Shown here: positions 1 to 11,970 of the stretch, piece by piece
How positions within the stretch are numbered: the stretch's first letter is position 1
Layout of the letters: every line of letters begins with the position of its first letter
Assembly (NCBI RefSeq): GCF_013368755.1
Contig: NC_049566.1
Coordinates: 1,426,001 to 1,490,000 of the forward strand
Length of the DNA: 64,000 nt
From: Talaromyces rugulosus
Lineage: Eukaryota; Ascomycota; Eurotiomycetes; Eurotiales; Trichocomaceae
Reading direction: 5' to 3'
Made by a program: the position numbers and the translations under genes
The notes under the pieces: generated by a model
Database searches by the model: none
What the model saw: the letters and a program-made list of their open reading frames with translations, nothing else
Told to the model about the DNA's origin: nothing

Positions 1-9
1 CGGAAGCGA

Positions 10-1643
10 TCACAGAATACCTTGCTTTTGGAGACTGCATGAAAGTTAGTATGTAATGGCCAGGAAAAAGGAAGAAGAGGGAAAGGGGCATACTCGTGAT
101 AGATCCTTTCAGGCATGACGTTTCCTTCCGCATCCTCCATCTGCACGACGTTATCCCGAGAGTCTTTGTCCTTCTTCCGGTCTTGTTCCAGCTTTTCCCA
201 TAGTCGGACAGCATCTTCAATCCTGACAATCTCTCGGAAAAGGTTGGTTTGTTGTGTAATTCCCAGGCACTTCAAGCCATAGATGTGACGGGCTTCCGAG
301 AAGTGTTTTTCAAAAGCACGTCGACCCATGTAAACGAAATTGCCGCAGACTTCACATGGCAACTCCACGCCAAGGCCATGCAGCTTATAGAGCCAATACG
401 GAATGGGCTTTCCATCCCAGGCCAGGGGCAGTTTGAGCGGGTTGTATATCCTATCCTCTCCTTCTTCATCAGATTCGTCGTCGTGGGGTTGTCCACCGAA
501 TGATGGCTCGGCGTCAGCCATGAGAGCCTCGATCTCCATTTGTCGTTCGCGCTCCGTCATGCCTTGCTTTCGTTCAACGTTGACCCGGGTTGCTTGTCGT
601 TCAGAGTCTAGTGTTTTGGATAAAGATCGAACCCGATGTTCACGTTCCGCCACAGCCCTTTCTTTGAGTGAGTTGAACGAGGGGTCTTTGATAGCATTTT
701 GGTTGCGCTCAGGTGCGTCAGAGGGCCCGTTGGCTTTCTTAGCCTCTGCAGCTTTAATGTGCTTTTTGCCCGTAAGATGATTCTTGTAGACGTTTTCGTT
801 CTTGAACTCCTTTTCACAGTCGGCACACCAAATCCCTTCCCCAGTACCCTGCGTTTTCGGTCCATCGGGCCCAATCGTCGCCTCGGTGCCCCATCCTGGC
901 ACTTCATTTGAAGACCATTGTTTTTCAAATTCTTCATCAAACGAAACGAAAAGCTGTTCCAAATTATCGAGTGGGTGTGCGCGTTTCATAAAACCTTCCA
1001 GGTAGCCTGCCAGATCACCGACGTATTTGAAATATCTGTCCGACAACTTCAAGCTGCGCTTGATGGGGAGTTGAGGCGGTGTGAAAACATCGAATTGGTC
1101 AATGTATTGAATATAGGTGAGGCGCTTCACGCCTGGAATGTTGAGATACTGCTCGTGCAGCTGTGTCAGGTCAAAAAATTGTCCATACGCCTCTTCTCCG
1201 GTGAATATGGACTCGGCCTCGAACGCAAAAGGCTCGCCCTCCCCAGGATGCTTTCGTTTGTATGCGCGCTCCAAGTTTTCCACGGGTTCGTTGGGGTATC
1301 GCTTGTGAAAATCTTTAATATCGTCTAGGCGCTTGTAAAACTCTTCGAATGGGTCGCCCGTCGAGATGGACTGAATCTCTTGAGCTCTGAGACCTTCTGC
1401 ATCTTTGTAAATGTCCAGTAATCTTTTTGACTGTTCTTCGATGCGATCTAGGAACCCGGCGACTTGGTGATCTCGCGACAGTCTCTCTCGTAGCTATGAT
1501 TACGGTTAGCGATTCAAAGCTTTCTTTTGTGAGGTGGTAGTACAATCACGTACATTTCGAGGATCGTCGATCACTCTGTCAGCGATCCCTTGTTCCAAAC
1601 GCTCTAGGTCTTCGTGAATGAATCGCTGGTCTTCGAGCAACAT
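10..1643 (-). CDS. prp9: Splicing factor 3A subunit 3 (SF3a60/Prp9)
   Basis: Subunit of the SF3a complex of U2 snRNP, needed for prespliceosome assembly in the nucleus. Model: complement of exons 10-34, 94-1493 and 1554-1643, giving 504 residues, close to yeast Prp9 (530). A matrin-type C2H2 finger (CADC...H...H) lies at about residues 254-276 and the conserved C-terminal zinc finger (CEVCGNF...H...H) at about 411-434, preceded by the family signature WDGKPIPYWLYKLHGL. Intron 35-93 has GTATGC, a TACTAAC branch point and CAG, and its removal restores the ending DLQKQGIL. Intron 1494-1553 has GTACGT and TAG. The start at 1643 gives MLLEDQRF, the usual N-terminal helix. The gene is divergent from FAL1 across 262 bp, a likely shared promoter for two RNA-processing genes. 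Confidence 0.95.
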
Positions 1644-1905
1644 GGCGACTCAATAGGCGTGCTTTTCCGAAAGACAAGAGCTCTCGAAAGTTTGTCTTTG
1701 ATTTGGATGGCAAATTGGGTCGCGGCTAGCATCAAATCCGGAGCTTTTTGCGGATAAGGGATCACGTGATGTGGATGACGCTCGGACCAACAAAGCCAAA
1801 AATCAAAGAGCGACCGCAAATCACTGATAGAATTCGATCTGCGACATTGACTTGTCTTTCGCATTGCTCATCCCTTTAATCGAAAAATCTACGAAGCTTG
1901 TCACT

Positions 1906-3269
1906 ATGGCTGAAGGCATTGATAGGCGCAACGATGGTGAGGGAACTCTGCAACTTACACTTGAAAAATACAAAACTGACTCTAGCTAGAGCGCATGGAG
2001 TTCACGACCTCGAAAGAGGTGACGGTGGCCCCTACCTTTGAGGATATGCACCTAAAGGAAAACCTACTGCGAGGAGTCTATGCGTATGGATACGAATCTC
2101 CGTCTGCGGTTCAGTCTCGCGCCATCGTCCAGATTTGCAAGGGGCGCGACACCATTGCTCAGGCGCAGTCTGGTACCGGTAAAACGGCCACGTTTTCCAT
2201 TAGTATTCTCCAGGTCATCGACACAGCTGTGCGCGAGAGTCAGGGTACGTTATGTATGCCCTATTGTGTGGGTTCAGATATCTAACACACAAGTCTAGCA
2301 TTGGTTCTCTCGCCCACCCGTGAGCTCGCGACTCAGATCCAGTCCGTTATTATGGCGCTTGGCGACTACATGAATGTCCAATGCCATGCATGCATTGGAG
2401 GAACAAACGTTGGAGAGGATATTAGAAAGCTCGAGTATGGCCAGCACGTGGTTTCAGGCACACCCGGACGAGTTGCGGATATGATTCGACGACGCCATCT
2501 ACGCACTCGCAATATCAAAATGTTGGTCCTTGATGAAGCCGACGAGTTGTTGAACCGTGGTTTTCGCGAGCAGATCTACGATGTTTACCGCTATCTACCT
2601 CCTGCGACCCAGGTCGTTGTTGTCTCTGCTACTTTGCCCTACGATGTCTTGGACATGACCACGAAATTCATGACCGACCCAGTACGCATTTTGGTCAAGC
2701 GTGACGAATTGACCCTCGAAGGTCTCAAGCAATATTTCATTGCCGTGGAAAAGGAGGAGTGGAAGTTTGACACCCTGTGTGATCTCTACGACACCTTGAC
2801 CATCACACAAGCCGTCATTTTCTGCAACACTCGCCGCAAGGTCGACTGGCTCACCGATAAAATGCGCGAAGCCAACTTCACTGTTTCCAGCATGCACGGT
2901 GAGATGCCTCAAAAGGAACGCGACAGCATTATGCAAGATTTCAGACAGGGCAACTCGCGTGTCCTCATCTCGACTGACGTCTGGGCTCGCGGTATCGACG
3001 TGCAGCAGGTTTCTCTGGTTATCAACTATGACCTCCCCAGCAACCGTGAAAACTACATCCACAGAATCGGTCGAAGCGGTCGATTTGGCAGGAAGGGTGT
3101 TGCCATTAACTTTGTGACCAGTGAGGACGTGCGCATTTTGCGCGATATTGAGTTGTACTACTCTACTCAGATCGATGAGATGCCAATGAATGGTATGCAA
3201 ACCGTTTTTCAACTTTTACGATTGGCAAAAAGCTAACATGATACAATAGTTGCCGATCTCCTCTCATAA
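1906..3269 (+). CDS. fal1: ATP-dependent RNA helicase FAL1 (eIF4A-III-like)
   Basis: DEAD-box RNA helicase of the eIF4A-III/FAL1 group. In fungi it acts in 18S rRNA maturation in the nucleolus, and its orthologues elsewhere belong to the exon junction complex. Exons 1906-1936, 1990-2244, 2299-3192 and 3250-3269 give 399 residues, the usual family length. Visible motifs in order: Q motif with GYESPSAVQ, Walker [28 protein letters not shown], the RGID region and HRIGRSGR. The short first exon encodes [10 protein letters not shown]; splicing joins it to ERMEFTT, so the internal ATG at 1995 is not the start. The last exon adds only six codons (VADLLS). Confidence 0.97.
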
Positions 3270-3798
3270 TGATCTTATCTCTTTTGCCTATGAGACAACG
3301 ATTTGAAATAAGCCCAGAAAGGGCCTTTTTTTGAAAAACAAAAAAAACAAAAAACCAGACAATGGGGTGCAAGCACCATTCGGGAACTGAGGTTTGCGTC
3401 TTAAAAGCAAGTCGTGGAGGAAATGGGAATATTGACGTAATGGTAAGGGTTTCTATTCATTTGTTGAAGAGATTCTGGGACTGACGCATTGGCCACGGTT
3501 ATTCGCAAAAACAGTCCAGATTGAAATATGTTGAGACAAGAAGAAACGGTGGAATAAGAACAAAAGATGTGATAATTATACCCAAAGGAGAAAAGGTTTC
3601 TTCAGCATCTACTTGTGTCATCCTTTCCTGTTTAATATAGTGCCTGAAAAACGAGTATGGCCAGTGAAAGTATTTCCTTTCTAGGTATGGTGTTATTTTA
3701 CAAAGTACTTTGTAGGCTACAATGCTGTCCTGTAGGCCACAAGTGCTGCCCTAGTACGTAACAAGCTCTCAGCTTTTCTCTTTATAGAAAAATCTCCA
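3270..3798. other. Intergenic, convergent 3' ends
   Basis: About 530 bases between the FAL1 stop and the alpha-galactosidase stop. It holds an A-rich run near 3330-3356 and nothing that reads as a gene. Both 3' UTRs probably end here. Confidence 0.6.
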
Positions 3799-5528
3799 TC
3801 AGCAGCTCCCCGTGATCTTGAGCACAGCCACATCATGCGCCTCCAAATCAGCAGTGTACTGATTCGTAACACATCCCAAGTCATCCCCACTCCAGATATT
3901 CTGAACCTGATAACTGCTGCTATTACCACCAGACAATTGCGGAATCTCGCTCCACACTGCCGACCTCGCGGCCGTAGCATTCTCAGAGTTGAACAGCAGC
4001 ACAAGATCCCAGCCATACGAAGTAGAGCCAGACCAGAACTCGGGCGGGTGCTCTGGGTCGTATGTGCCGTTGCTATATCCCGCCTTGTAAGGGACGGCTG
4101 GTTTGCCGTAGGTTGGGTCCTGGTTGAAGGCAATGAGATCGGAGTTTTTCAGAATGTCGAGATGGGTTTCGGGGAGGGAGTCCAGCTATTTTCCTGTCAG
4201 TTTATGCTTTTTTTGAAAGAGGTTTACAAAGGATAATGCGTACAGCAGTTCCAATGATTAGCGGGGATTTCATGATTGCCCAGAGAGCAAAGTGGGCTCG
4301 GTTTTCTTCAATGGTCAGGTTTCCATTGCCTACTTCGAGCATGTCTGGGTCACTGTGGCCCCAGAAGTCAACGAACTCGAGCTCGTGAGCGTTGAGGTTG
4401 GCAATGGCGGTGATACGCTCCCACGTTGCTAGAATTAGGTTTCCCGTTAGAGTCATTTTATTGAAAAATAATAAGAGCACACAAAGTATCACGGGTTGTC
4501 TCACCGTTGATATCGCCCGACATGCGCCATGAGCTGGCCGTCTGGTTTCCCCAGGACACGACGTCGGCGTATCCCCATTCGCAGAGCGAGTAAAGAATGA
4601 CGCGCTGGTCTTCGACAGCAGCCAATGCATCTCGCATGACGTTGTACCGCTTTGTAGTGTTGGATTGGCTCCAGTCGTAGCCTGATGGGGCCTGGTTATC
4701 GAGGCCAGGACATGTACCATTAGGATTCACGTTAGGAAAATCACTATCAGCGACACAGAAACTGTAGTCTGACCATTTTGATGGTACGTAACAGTTATCG
4801 TACTTGAGGTCTATGCCATAGTTAGCAACACGCCTAATTAACTTCTTCTTAAAGCGTCGGAAAGGGATGCGCGCACAGTCAATGCCCCATTCAGCAAACG
4901 ATTGGGCGTCTATAGCCTCGTTTCCGATACTGGCTGGGTAACCAGCGCATGTCTCTGTTCCGGCACCTGAGTGGTGTTAGCTTTATTACTCCGGATGATG
5001 TAGATTCGGATGGTGTAGAGTCAGATGTGCTTTGCTTACTTACTGCTATAAATGCCAATCTTCAAGCCCAGATCATGTATCTTTTGAGCTGTCCCATCGA
5101 TTCCGTCCGGAAACTTGTCGGGGTCTGGAATGATGCGACCTGTGGTAGCATCACGGTGATCCTTGACAGCCCAGCAGTCATCGACTAAGACGTAAGTTCA
5201 GAGAGGTACTAAGTATCTCGAGCAGGGTGTTGGAGAGCCAGCTTACGGTTGACATATTCATATCCTAGCTTATTGAGGCCCGACGAAACAAGCTCGTTGG
5301 CAGCTGTCATGATCTTGGTTTCGTCGATATCGCAACCGAATGCATTCCATGAGTTCCAACCAAGTGCTGGCAGTCTCCCCTGATCACGTGGGTCAGTTGC
5401 AGTCTAGAATCAGTGCGAGCATAACACCCCCACAGAAAAAAACATACGACATTGTTTGGTCGTTCTATGGCGCTTGCGCCTTGAAACGACAGCAGCAGGG
5501 CTGCTGCAACTGAAATGCTATTGATCAT
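3799..5528 (-). CDS. aglB: Secreted alpha-galactosidase, GH27 (AglB-like)
   Basis: Hydrolyses terminal alpha-1,6-linked galactose from galactomannan side chains and raffinose-type sugars outside the cell. Seven exons on the complement: 3799-4185, 4244-4428, 4505-4810, 4877-4966, 5044-5184, 5247-5379 and 5448-5528, 440 residues in all, very near the length of Aspergillus niger AglB. A hydrophobic N-terminus ([20 protein letters not shown]) acts as signal peptide. GH27 signatures are present: [22 protein letters not shown], and YLKYDNCY carrying the nucleophile Asp. The last is recovered only when intron 4811-4876 (GTGCGC...CATAG) is removed; unspliced, that stretch reads as an unrelated Arg/Lys-rich insertion. 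The acid/base region [13 protein letters not shown] is intact. A TATA box lies 88 bases upstream. Confidence 0.93.
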
Positions 5529-6461
5529 TTTTCGTCACAAAGTATTGAGGCTAGGATCCGTAATTTAGCACAGCACAGGAAGCAAACGCCGTTTCTTTTG
5601 AAGAAACAAGAGCTCTATTTATACCCCAGTTGATCTGCACAACTTAAAAAGGTACTCAGCTGGCTGATCCGGCAGAAAGGCACTAACTATTGACGAAGAA
5701 TGTAACTCTACGGGGCCAACGCTCGCTAGTCGATCTAGTTAGCTTTGAATCTATTTCAGTAAAATATTAATTAATCCACGATTAAAAAGATCTAGACGGA
5801 AATAAAATTCTCAGAAAAAAGGGACAGACACACCAGAACAGGGGTGATCGGCAGGCTGACTTGCTTAGTTCTCACTAAAAACAGATTCTAAAAACAGAAT
5901 GAGGATAGCGAATAACATCATCCCAGGACGACGCTGCTTATGCTTATTCCCGGCCAGGTGAGAGGACCTTCACGGGAACATAATATCCGGCTCCGTGCAA
6001 CAGGAGCTAAGAAAAATCAGGAAATATATTCGAGCTGAACGTTGAACTGTTGTCGCATGTAACGTGGTATGCAGGAACTAGGAAAACTCCGTGCCCATTT
6101 GGGACAAACCCCGCATTATTATTTCTTATTATTGCTAGCGGTTAATTAATTATATATATGGGACTCGCCATCGGGTATTATATTAATATTTTATTGGTTA
6201 ATCAATAAATTGCTTTAGCCGGAATAAGTATATCAAAAAAGTTGAAAAATCCGGTTGGATGCAATTGTCCTCAAACAGTTACTAGATCTATGCAATTGCT
6301 AGTTGCAGATCGCCCATTAGCCTTCTCCGTATACATAGCATGCTAATTGGTTTGGGTCGGTGGAATATGCAAATTTCAAACCTCCATCCAAGAGCATTTA
6401 CCGGAAAATTTACGAGTAAAAAGTACTGATTGATTGATTGATTAATCGTATGTAGTGCTTG
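5529..6461. other. AT-rich intergenic region upstream of aglB
   Basis: About 930 bases. Apart from the TATA box at 5616-5623 it is AT-rich, with runs such as taattaattatatatat near 6140-6160 and a TGAT repeat (tgattgattgattgatt) near 6428-6445. No coding segment or RNA gene was recognised. It should hold the alpha-galactosidase promoter and the 3' UTR of the F-box-like gene. Confidence 0.5.
5616..5623 (-). promoter_or_regulatory. TATA box of the alpha-galactosidase gene
   Basis: A perfect TATAAATA on the minus strand, 88 bases upstream of the start codon of the GH27 gene. This fits an inducible secreted glycosidase. Position and consensus are seen; function is inferred. Confidence 0.6.
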
Positions 6462-8193
6462 TCACCTCCACATATCATATTTACTCTGCCGCTTATAGCC
6501 TCCTCCACTGCTACTCCTCGGACGCTCCTCGTCCACAGGCACAGCCAGAAAACCGCCAAACCCGTTACCGACGGCGACGCTGCGACGCGCTTCTCCTCCC
6601 CACACAGGACTCAATTGTGCAGCGTGGAAGCTGACTGGCCGTGTCGCCGAAGATCCTCGCCCCGAGGATGACGTTGACGGCGATGATAATTGTGAAGCCT
6701 GTGGTGATGTTGGCCCAATTTGCGTTAGGTTCCAATCCATTTCGTCGATGCCCTTTGAGAAAAGAGACAATGGCTGCGACAGCCCTTGGCTAGCAGGTTG
6801 CGAAGTAGTTTCGTCTCTCAGAGAAAGTTGTTGGAACGGGGCGAAGAGGAGTTTATCTGCAAAGTGAGGGTCGAGTACGTATAGTTCTCGGAGCTTTGGC
6901 AGAGACCGAGACATCAACGAGGCCAACAGGTACTTGTAATAGGAACCTGACACAGGCTGTGCTCCGTATGACCCATTGGCAGACGAGATTTCATAATTCA
7001 ATTTATGCACACTGTTCGACACGAGAAACGGAACATCCACTACAGGAAACGACCGGTCCACAGTGGCTTCTAGTGTGAGGCTCACGAGCCGTGATGCTTT
7101 GGAAACAAGCACATGTAATTCCTCAGGCAAGATCCCGGTCTGCGTCAACGTGAGGTTCTTCAGGGAGTCTCGATTCGTAGGCAACGTGAGATAGGTAGCC
7201 AGCCCAGTGGCTGTGAGGTGTGGCATATTGCGTAGAACCATGGTCTCTAGGGGCGGAAATGGTGGGAGGGAGTGGGTGGAAGCAAAGACGGAATCCGTAA
7301 CAGCACTGAGGCTTTCCATCTTCAAGCTTTTCAAAGCCTTGAAAGAATCCAAAACTAGGCGTAATGTGCTTTCGTCAATGTGCAGGTCCGATAGTTCCAA
7401 AACTTCCAAGCTGCCCCAAAGTCCCGAGCCTGGGATTCTTGAGAAGCTTCCTTCTGAGCCATGGGCATATGTCATGTGTCGAATTTCCGGGCACCTTGCC
7501 ATCAGCTCTTGTTTCAATGTGTATGATGAAACATCGTCGCTATAGAATCCCGCAGGGAGATCTACATATCGTAGATGGTGCAATACGGATACCGTTCGAG
7601 CAAGGTCGGCCTTGCTAGCTTCTCGTGTCATGTAAGGCAAACGTAGAGAAAGGACTAGGTCGGCGAGGTGCGAAGACTCTCTCACCGTTTTCATAAACAG
7701 CAAGAGGCGCATCTGGACGACATCTATCGCTTTTCCGGTCGTACCAACGAACGAGCGTCGTTTGCGCTTGGAAGACAATTCAATCTCGAGCTCACAATAG
7801 TGGACCGCATCAAGCCGGATATTTTGGTACCTACAAATCGATATACAAGTCAGACAAACAACAATATCTCGGGATAAAAGGTCCCACGAACAGCAATTTC
7901 TGTGCTGGGCCCTTCCACCTCTTGCAGGCGGCGACGCAATGGGCCAAGTCGCGCATATCGCATAGCATGCAGCCATCTTCGGTCATCGACTCTTCGGACG
8001 ACTTGTACGATGTGTCGAGCGCATGAGGGCATACGTAAGAGAGGATGTGGGAGATCACAGTGTCGGGGACGAGCCTGGTGCTGTCGATGCTGCTGGTACT
8101 CTTGTTGCTGGCGCTGGACGCGGCGAACGTCTTATTCCCCGCATTTGCAGTTGTAACCCTCGGCGGAGACCGCAGCTTTTTGAGAAAGTGCAT
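6462..8193 (-). CDS. F-box/LRR-like protein
   Basis: Two exons, 7892-8193 and 6462-7830, give 556 residues. The N-terminal part has an F-box-like helix (LVPDTVISHILSYVCPHAL, about residues 41-59). It is followed by a cysteine-containing linker and a leucine-rich region of irregular repeats (LEVLELSDLHIDE, LKSLKMESL, LETMVLRNMPHLT, LKNLTLTQTGI). The tail is Ser/Pro/Gly-rich and probably disordered. Such fungal proteins are thought to be substrate adaptors of SCF ubiquitin ligases; the target is unknown. The intron 7831-7891 uses an unusual donor (GTTCGT) but restores LLYQNIRL, a typical F-box continuation. Phase and length agree with the model. Confidence 0.8.
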
Positions 8194-8779
8194 GCTTTCA
8201 GGCCCTGGGCGCAGTAGAAGGCTAGCTGGATGGTGGAGTGCGATGACAAGCTAACAACGAGACCGCGCTGCTTGCCATGAGAGAGAGGGGAAATCGTACA
8301 GATCACAATAGGCCTGTGGGGCAAGCTATCTCCAGGATCTATAAATAAAGGCGCCTAGGAAGGGGTTCGAGGGCGAGAAAATCGAGTCCCCAATGGACGT
8401 GCAAGTCCTCGCGAATCATCGATAATAATACCAACAGTGTTAATATTGAGTTGTTGTTGTTGTTGGGTCTCTCGATGACAACAGCTCTAATGGCATTTCC
8501 TGTTTGGGGCTAGCGCCACCTGTGACTCGTTTCATCTTTCAACATGAAACAACGATCTTGACTGTTTTATCCGCAACATTCTCAGGTCCCTGTTAGGGGA
8601 TATCAATTGATTTTTCTGGTTTTTCTGGTTTTCCGCCAGCGATTGACGTGAGAACGCGTCTCTTTCTCTTCACCAGGTAGCCATGACATCATCATCACGA
8701 TATGTTGCCAACAGGACGCATCGATTGGGATATGGAAACTATACCAGTTGACCCAGCAACAAACGATACTTCATATTGA
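8194..8779. other. Divergent promoter region
   Basis: About 585 bases between the divergent F-box-like and GFA genes. It holds a (TTG)n run near 8451-8465 and a short duplication ttttctggttttctggtt near 8610-8630. No further gene was recognised. Confidence 0.5.
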
Positions 8780-9538
8780 ATGACGAAGACAAAAATGGAC
8801 AACCTCAAATTCGTTACAGACCACCTGCGATCCTCCGTCGCGCCAGATCCGTCGCAGCGACAAAAGAGCGAGGCTTGGAGGTCTCGTCCTCCTTATCAGC
8901 ACGTCTCGGACGACGAGTTTGGGCCGGTCAAATGGCAAGCCATGTGCCACTGCACGCGTGTTCAGTACCAGCTGAGCCGCGAGAAGCCGCTGGCCGCAAA
9001 ATACTGCCATTGTCGAGCCTGTCAGGTTCTACATGGTGAGTTTGTGGGCTCAATTCAATAGGCAACGGATAATTGATGGTCTATTGTAGCCGCCCCCTTT
9101 CAGTGGTGTGCGATTTACCACAAGACAGATGTTCGTTTTACGCGGGGCGTCGACTCGCTGATGTTCTACTCGTCCCATGAAAAGACCAGAGAATACCAGG
9201 TGCCGACCAAAGTCTATTGCGAGCATTGCAGCTCGCCCATAATGGACGAAGGGCGGAACATGTGTCTGATATTCCCGGAATTGATTGACTTGGGTGAAAC
9301 TGAGGAGGAGCACTTGACACGCAGGAAAGTCTTTGAAATCGAGTGAGCAGCCTGCCTAGATACTGTGCATGCACCTAGTATTTCATCTTGGCTAACTCGA
9401 ACAAGCTGCCATATTTTCTATAGCAGACGGATTGTCGAAGTCATGGATGGCAAGACAAAATGGTCTGGGATAGACAAAGAGAGCGACATACTGGATGACA
9501 ATGGTCATGGATTGCACCAGCTGAGTAGTGCAATTTGA
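8780..9538 (+). CDS. GFA/CENP-V-fold zinc protein
   Basis: Member of the glutathione-dependent formaldehyde-activating enzyme family (GFA, Mss4-like fold), a zinc-binding fold found in many fungal proteins of uncertain substrate. Exons 8780-9035, 9090-9342 and 9424-9538 give 207 residues. Zinc ligands are visible: CHC at 56-58, CHCRAC at 76-81 and CEHC later. Family words APFQW and MFYSS are also present. The start at 8780 was chosen because the ATG four bases upstream (8776) is out of frame. Introns have GTGAGT and GTGAGC donors. The catalytic role in formaldehyde chemistry is not proven for such paralogues. Confidence 0.85.
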
Positions 9539-9877
9539 ATCGGCTAGGTGACAACAAAATATCGTAGTAAAAATACATGAAATCAACTTGCAGAATCTGG
9601 GATTATTTCATGTCCTGCAAGTTCACAATAATAAAGCCACACCTTTTTATATTTAATACATTGGGAGGAACTCCGAGATGCAGAATGCGACTATGCAATG
9701 GCCATGATATGTTGTTGCAATATCATTATCGTCTATGCATTGGTTTCTTGCGTTTGAGAAGTTTTATTTTCGTTAAGGCGATTATAGGGTGTCTACTCCA
9801 TATGGCTAGAACTGAAGAAGTGAATCCAACATTCAAAGCCCTTCGTTACTATGAAACTAATTTTTACTATTATATAG

Positions 9878-10051
9878 ACTAGTAAACTCGCAATAAACAG
9901 AATTGAAGAATACCTGTCTAGCTATATATCTCCACCTTTGGATAAAGTGTTTGAATATAAATTAGTCTTGGTGTTCAACCCCGAAAACTATAAAACAATT
10001 TGGGAATGGACAAAAGAGAACAAATACGGAAATACCCGTGTTAAAAAATGA
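9878..10051 (+). pseudogene. Coding-like remnant, unknown family
   Basis: A 57-codon open stretch ending in TGA, without a start codon and directly preceded by an in-frame TAG. The residue mix looks like real protein (LVLVFNPENYKTIWEWTK, then a basic end) and contrasts with the AT-rich noise around it. It may be the last exon of a lost gene. I do not recognise the family, and no start or splice partner is convincing. Confidence 0.3.
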
Positions 10052-10138
10052 TTTCGAGTCAAGATTCTGCATAGCTAGGCAAGGATATCCACGTCAGTAC
10101 TAGCTTAAAGCTTATTTTTCCACCCAAAGTCCAGCCTC

Positions 10139-10312
10139 CTAGCCTATAAATAAGGTAATAGGCATATCAGCTAGACCTTTGGGGACCAGTGCTGTGATAT
10201 AGTCCGTTGTGAGCTCTTCCGAACCTCTTTCTATTTCCCGGATTGCATCTGGGAACAATTCAACCAATAGCGAAATATCGTCAGCCCGAGATTTCGAGTA
10301 CATATATTGGAT
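10139..10312 (-). pseudogene. Coding-like remnant, unknown family
   Basis: On the minus strand, right after a good splice acceptor (TTTGTACAG), 57 codons read as ordinary protein (SRADDISLLVELFPDAIREI, then SEELTTDYITALVPKGL) and end at TAG. Upstream, about 10315-10440, another minus frame is also open and protein-like (NATEMIVKAKVMLRGQ), but the two frames do not join by any convincing intron. This fits a degraded gene whose 5' part is lost. The family is unknown to me. Confidence 0.35.
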
Positions 10313-10983
10313 CTGTACAAATGCATTAGCAATTTGACATATTCTACTTGGCCCCTCAGCATCACTTTAGCTTTAACAATCATTTCTGTGGCATTTCTGA
10401 CAGCACGGAAAATCGACGCATTCCATAGGATTTTTGTGAGCTACTTGATCTAGATAGAGATCCTAGATTTTGCAAGAGTCTTGTTGAACAGAGGTCTTAT
10501 AGTCATTCTAGTTGATGGCTGGCCGCCACTTTAATGTTGTTTTATCTTGTATTTATTTTCTCCTGTAGTAAATATTAATATCGATAATGAATACTCTTTA
10601 TGCTTTTCTGATGATAGTACGACTGTGTTTGATACAATTTTAACAATAGACTATCAGTTATATGGTGTTTGGAATTTAAACTTAGAAAAAACCAAACTGT
10701 ATTCCAGTCTCTTAATAATGTTAAAAACCGAACCAAATGATACTCTACTTATATTAATTGATACTTTAAGCTTTAGCTAAACCTTGAGTAACTAATATAT
10801 ATGTATTTCACTATGCTATATTGGTTTCGTTTATTACTGTTGCCGATATTAATGGATATATTTTTAGATACATGTAGAACCTCTTGGATAACAAGGACTG
10901 ACCAAAACAGCCAAAGGCTATTTAGTTAGCAGCTGATATGCTGAGAGAACCTTCATTGGTCAAAAGCATCTAGCTATTCTATG

Positions 10984-11970
10984 CTATTTAGTGTATATGG
11001 CCTGATAATTCTCCCAGAATAGTCTCTCCCAGGCTTCTGCAACTTCTGAGAATCCTTCTTGCGCGAGCTGAAGCTGCACCCGTTGTCTCCATTCCTTGCT
11101 TCTCTTTACGTCTATGGCAGTGAAGTCAAAGTCCATAGCTCCACACACACAAAACTTGGTCCTAATCCAGGCCTTGGGAACAAATCCAGTCATTTCCCAA
11201 TCAATAATGCCAACTTTGCATTCATTGCTGAGATCTACGAGGACATTAGTGGGCCCCATGTCACAATGGTACAGCATAAAAGCGTCCTCAGTCATTCCAA
11301 TATTTTTACAGTGTTCAAGCAACGCCTCGTGAGAATACTGCTTAGTAGGTGCAAAAGGTTTCAATCAACTTTCCGAGAGTTCACCTCCGTCGATGCCACA
11401 GATCTTATCATTCTCCTTCCGAGCGAGGGCTTTGCAAGTATCCACGACTTGGGTAACGCACGCCTGCTTAGCCGCCTCGCCCATAGCCGGCCACGCCTTC
11501 TCCAGTGTCTCTCCCGCTACCCGAGTCGTCATGAGGTAGTACCGCTCGTTGAATTCATTGTGATACAAGACTCGCGGGATCGAGGAGGTCAACTCGATGC
11601 CGTTGGCGGGGTCATGGAGGAAGTCTAGGGTTGTGTGTTCGCGAGTCCTTTGTTGGTGGGACTGCTTCTGCACTTTCAGGAAAGCCTCGCCGATTCTCCA
11701 AGCCGCGTTGGCGTCACCTGCGTCGTGCACTAGTTTTATTCGGCTCGTGGGTGAGAGTGAGCGAGTTTGCGGCTGTGGTTGTTGGCTTGCTAGCTCAGAA
11801 ATGGTATAGAATGCGTCCGCGCCATCACTCCAAAATGGCCCAGAAGGCACAGCAGGCTGCAGAGAAATGATGAGTCTGTCTCCAACGATCCATGAATGGT
11901 CGTCAATCTCGAGAATAGACTCCCGAACCGGTCTAGAGGAAGACACATTGGCTGGTAGACAATGGTCCAT
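10984..11970 (-). pseudogene. APH-family phosphotransferase with in-frame TGA
   Basis: Protein-kinase-like phosphotransferase of the aminoglycoside phosphotransferase (APH) family, common and multi-copy in filamentous fungi, with unknown natural substrates. One uninterrupted frame of 987 bases encodes about 327 residues, but codon 202 (11365-11367) is TGA. The frame is identical on both sides (...GELSES, stop, LKPFAPTK...), and this position is normally Trp in my recollection of the family, so one G-to-A change explains it. The downstream half keeps the catalytic HCDMGPTN and the metal-binding IIDWEM. No plausible intron removes the stop. It could be a recent pseudogene, an assembly error, or a low-level read-through gene. 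Confidence 0.75.

Larger units (their letters stand above)
9539..10983. other. AT-rich decayed intergenic region
   Basis: About 1.4 kb, clearly richer in A and T than the flanks. It contains two short coding-like scraps listed separately (9878-10051 on plus, 10139-10312 on minus). The rest shows no gene, and the short open frames are low-complexity AT reads. It looks like a gene graveyard next to two pseudogenes. Confidence 0.5.

Noticed and set aside
2595..3212. 205-codon frame antisense to FAL1
   Set aside because: It is a codon-bias shadow of a strongly coding exon.
4811..4876. Arg/Lys-rich insertion in the alpha-galactosidase
   Set aside because: It has a donor, a branch point and CATAG; its removal makes the canonical YLKYDNC motif.
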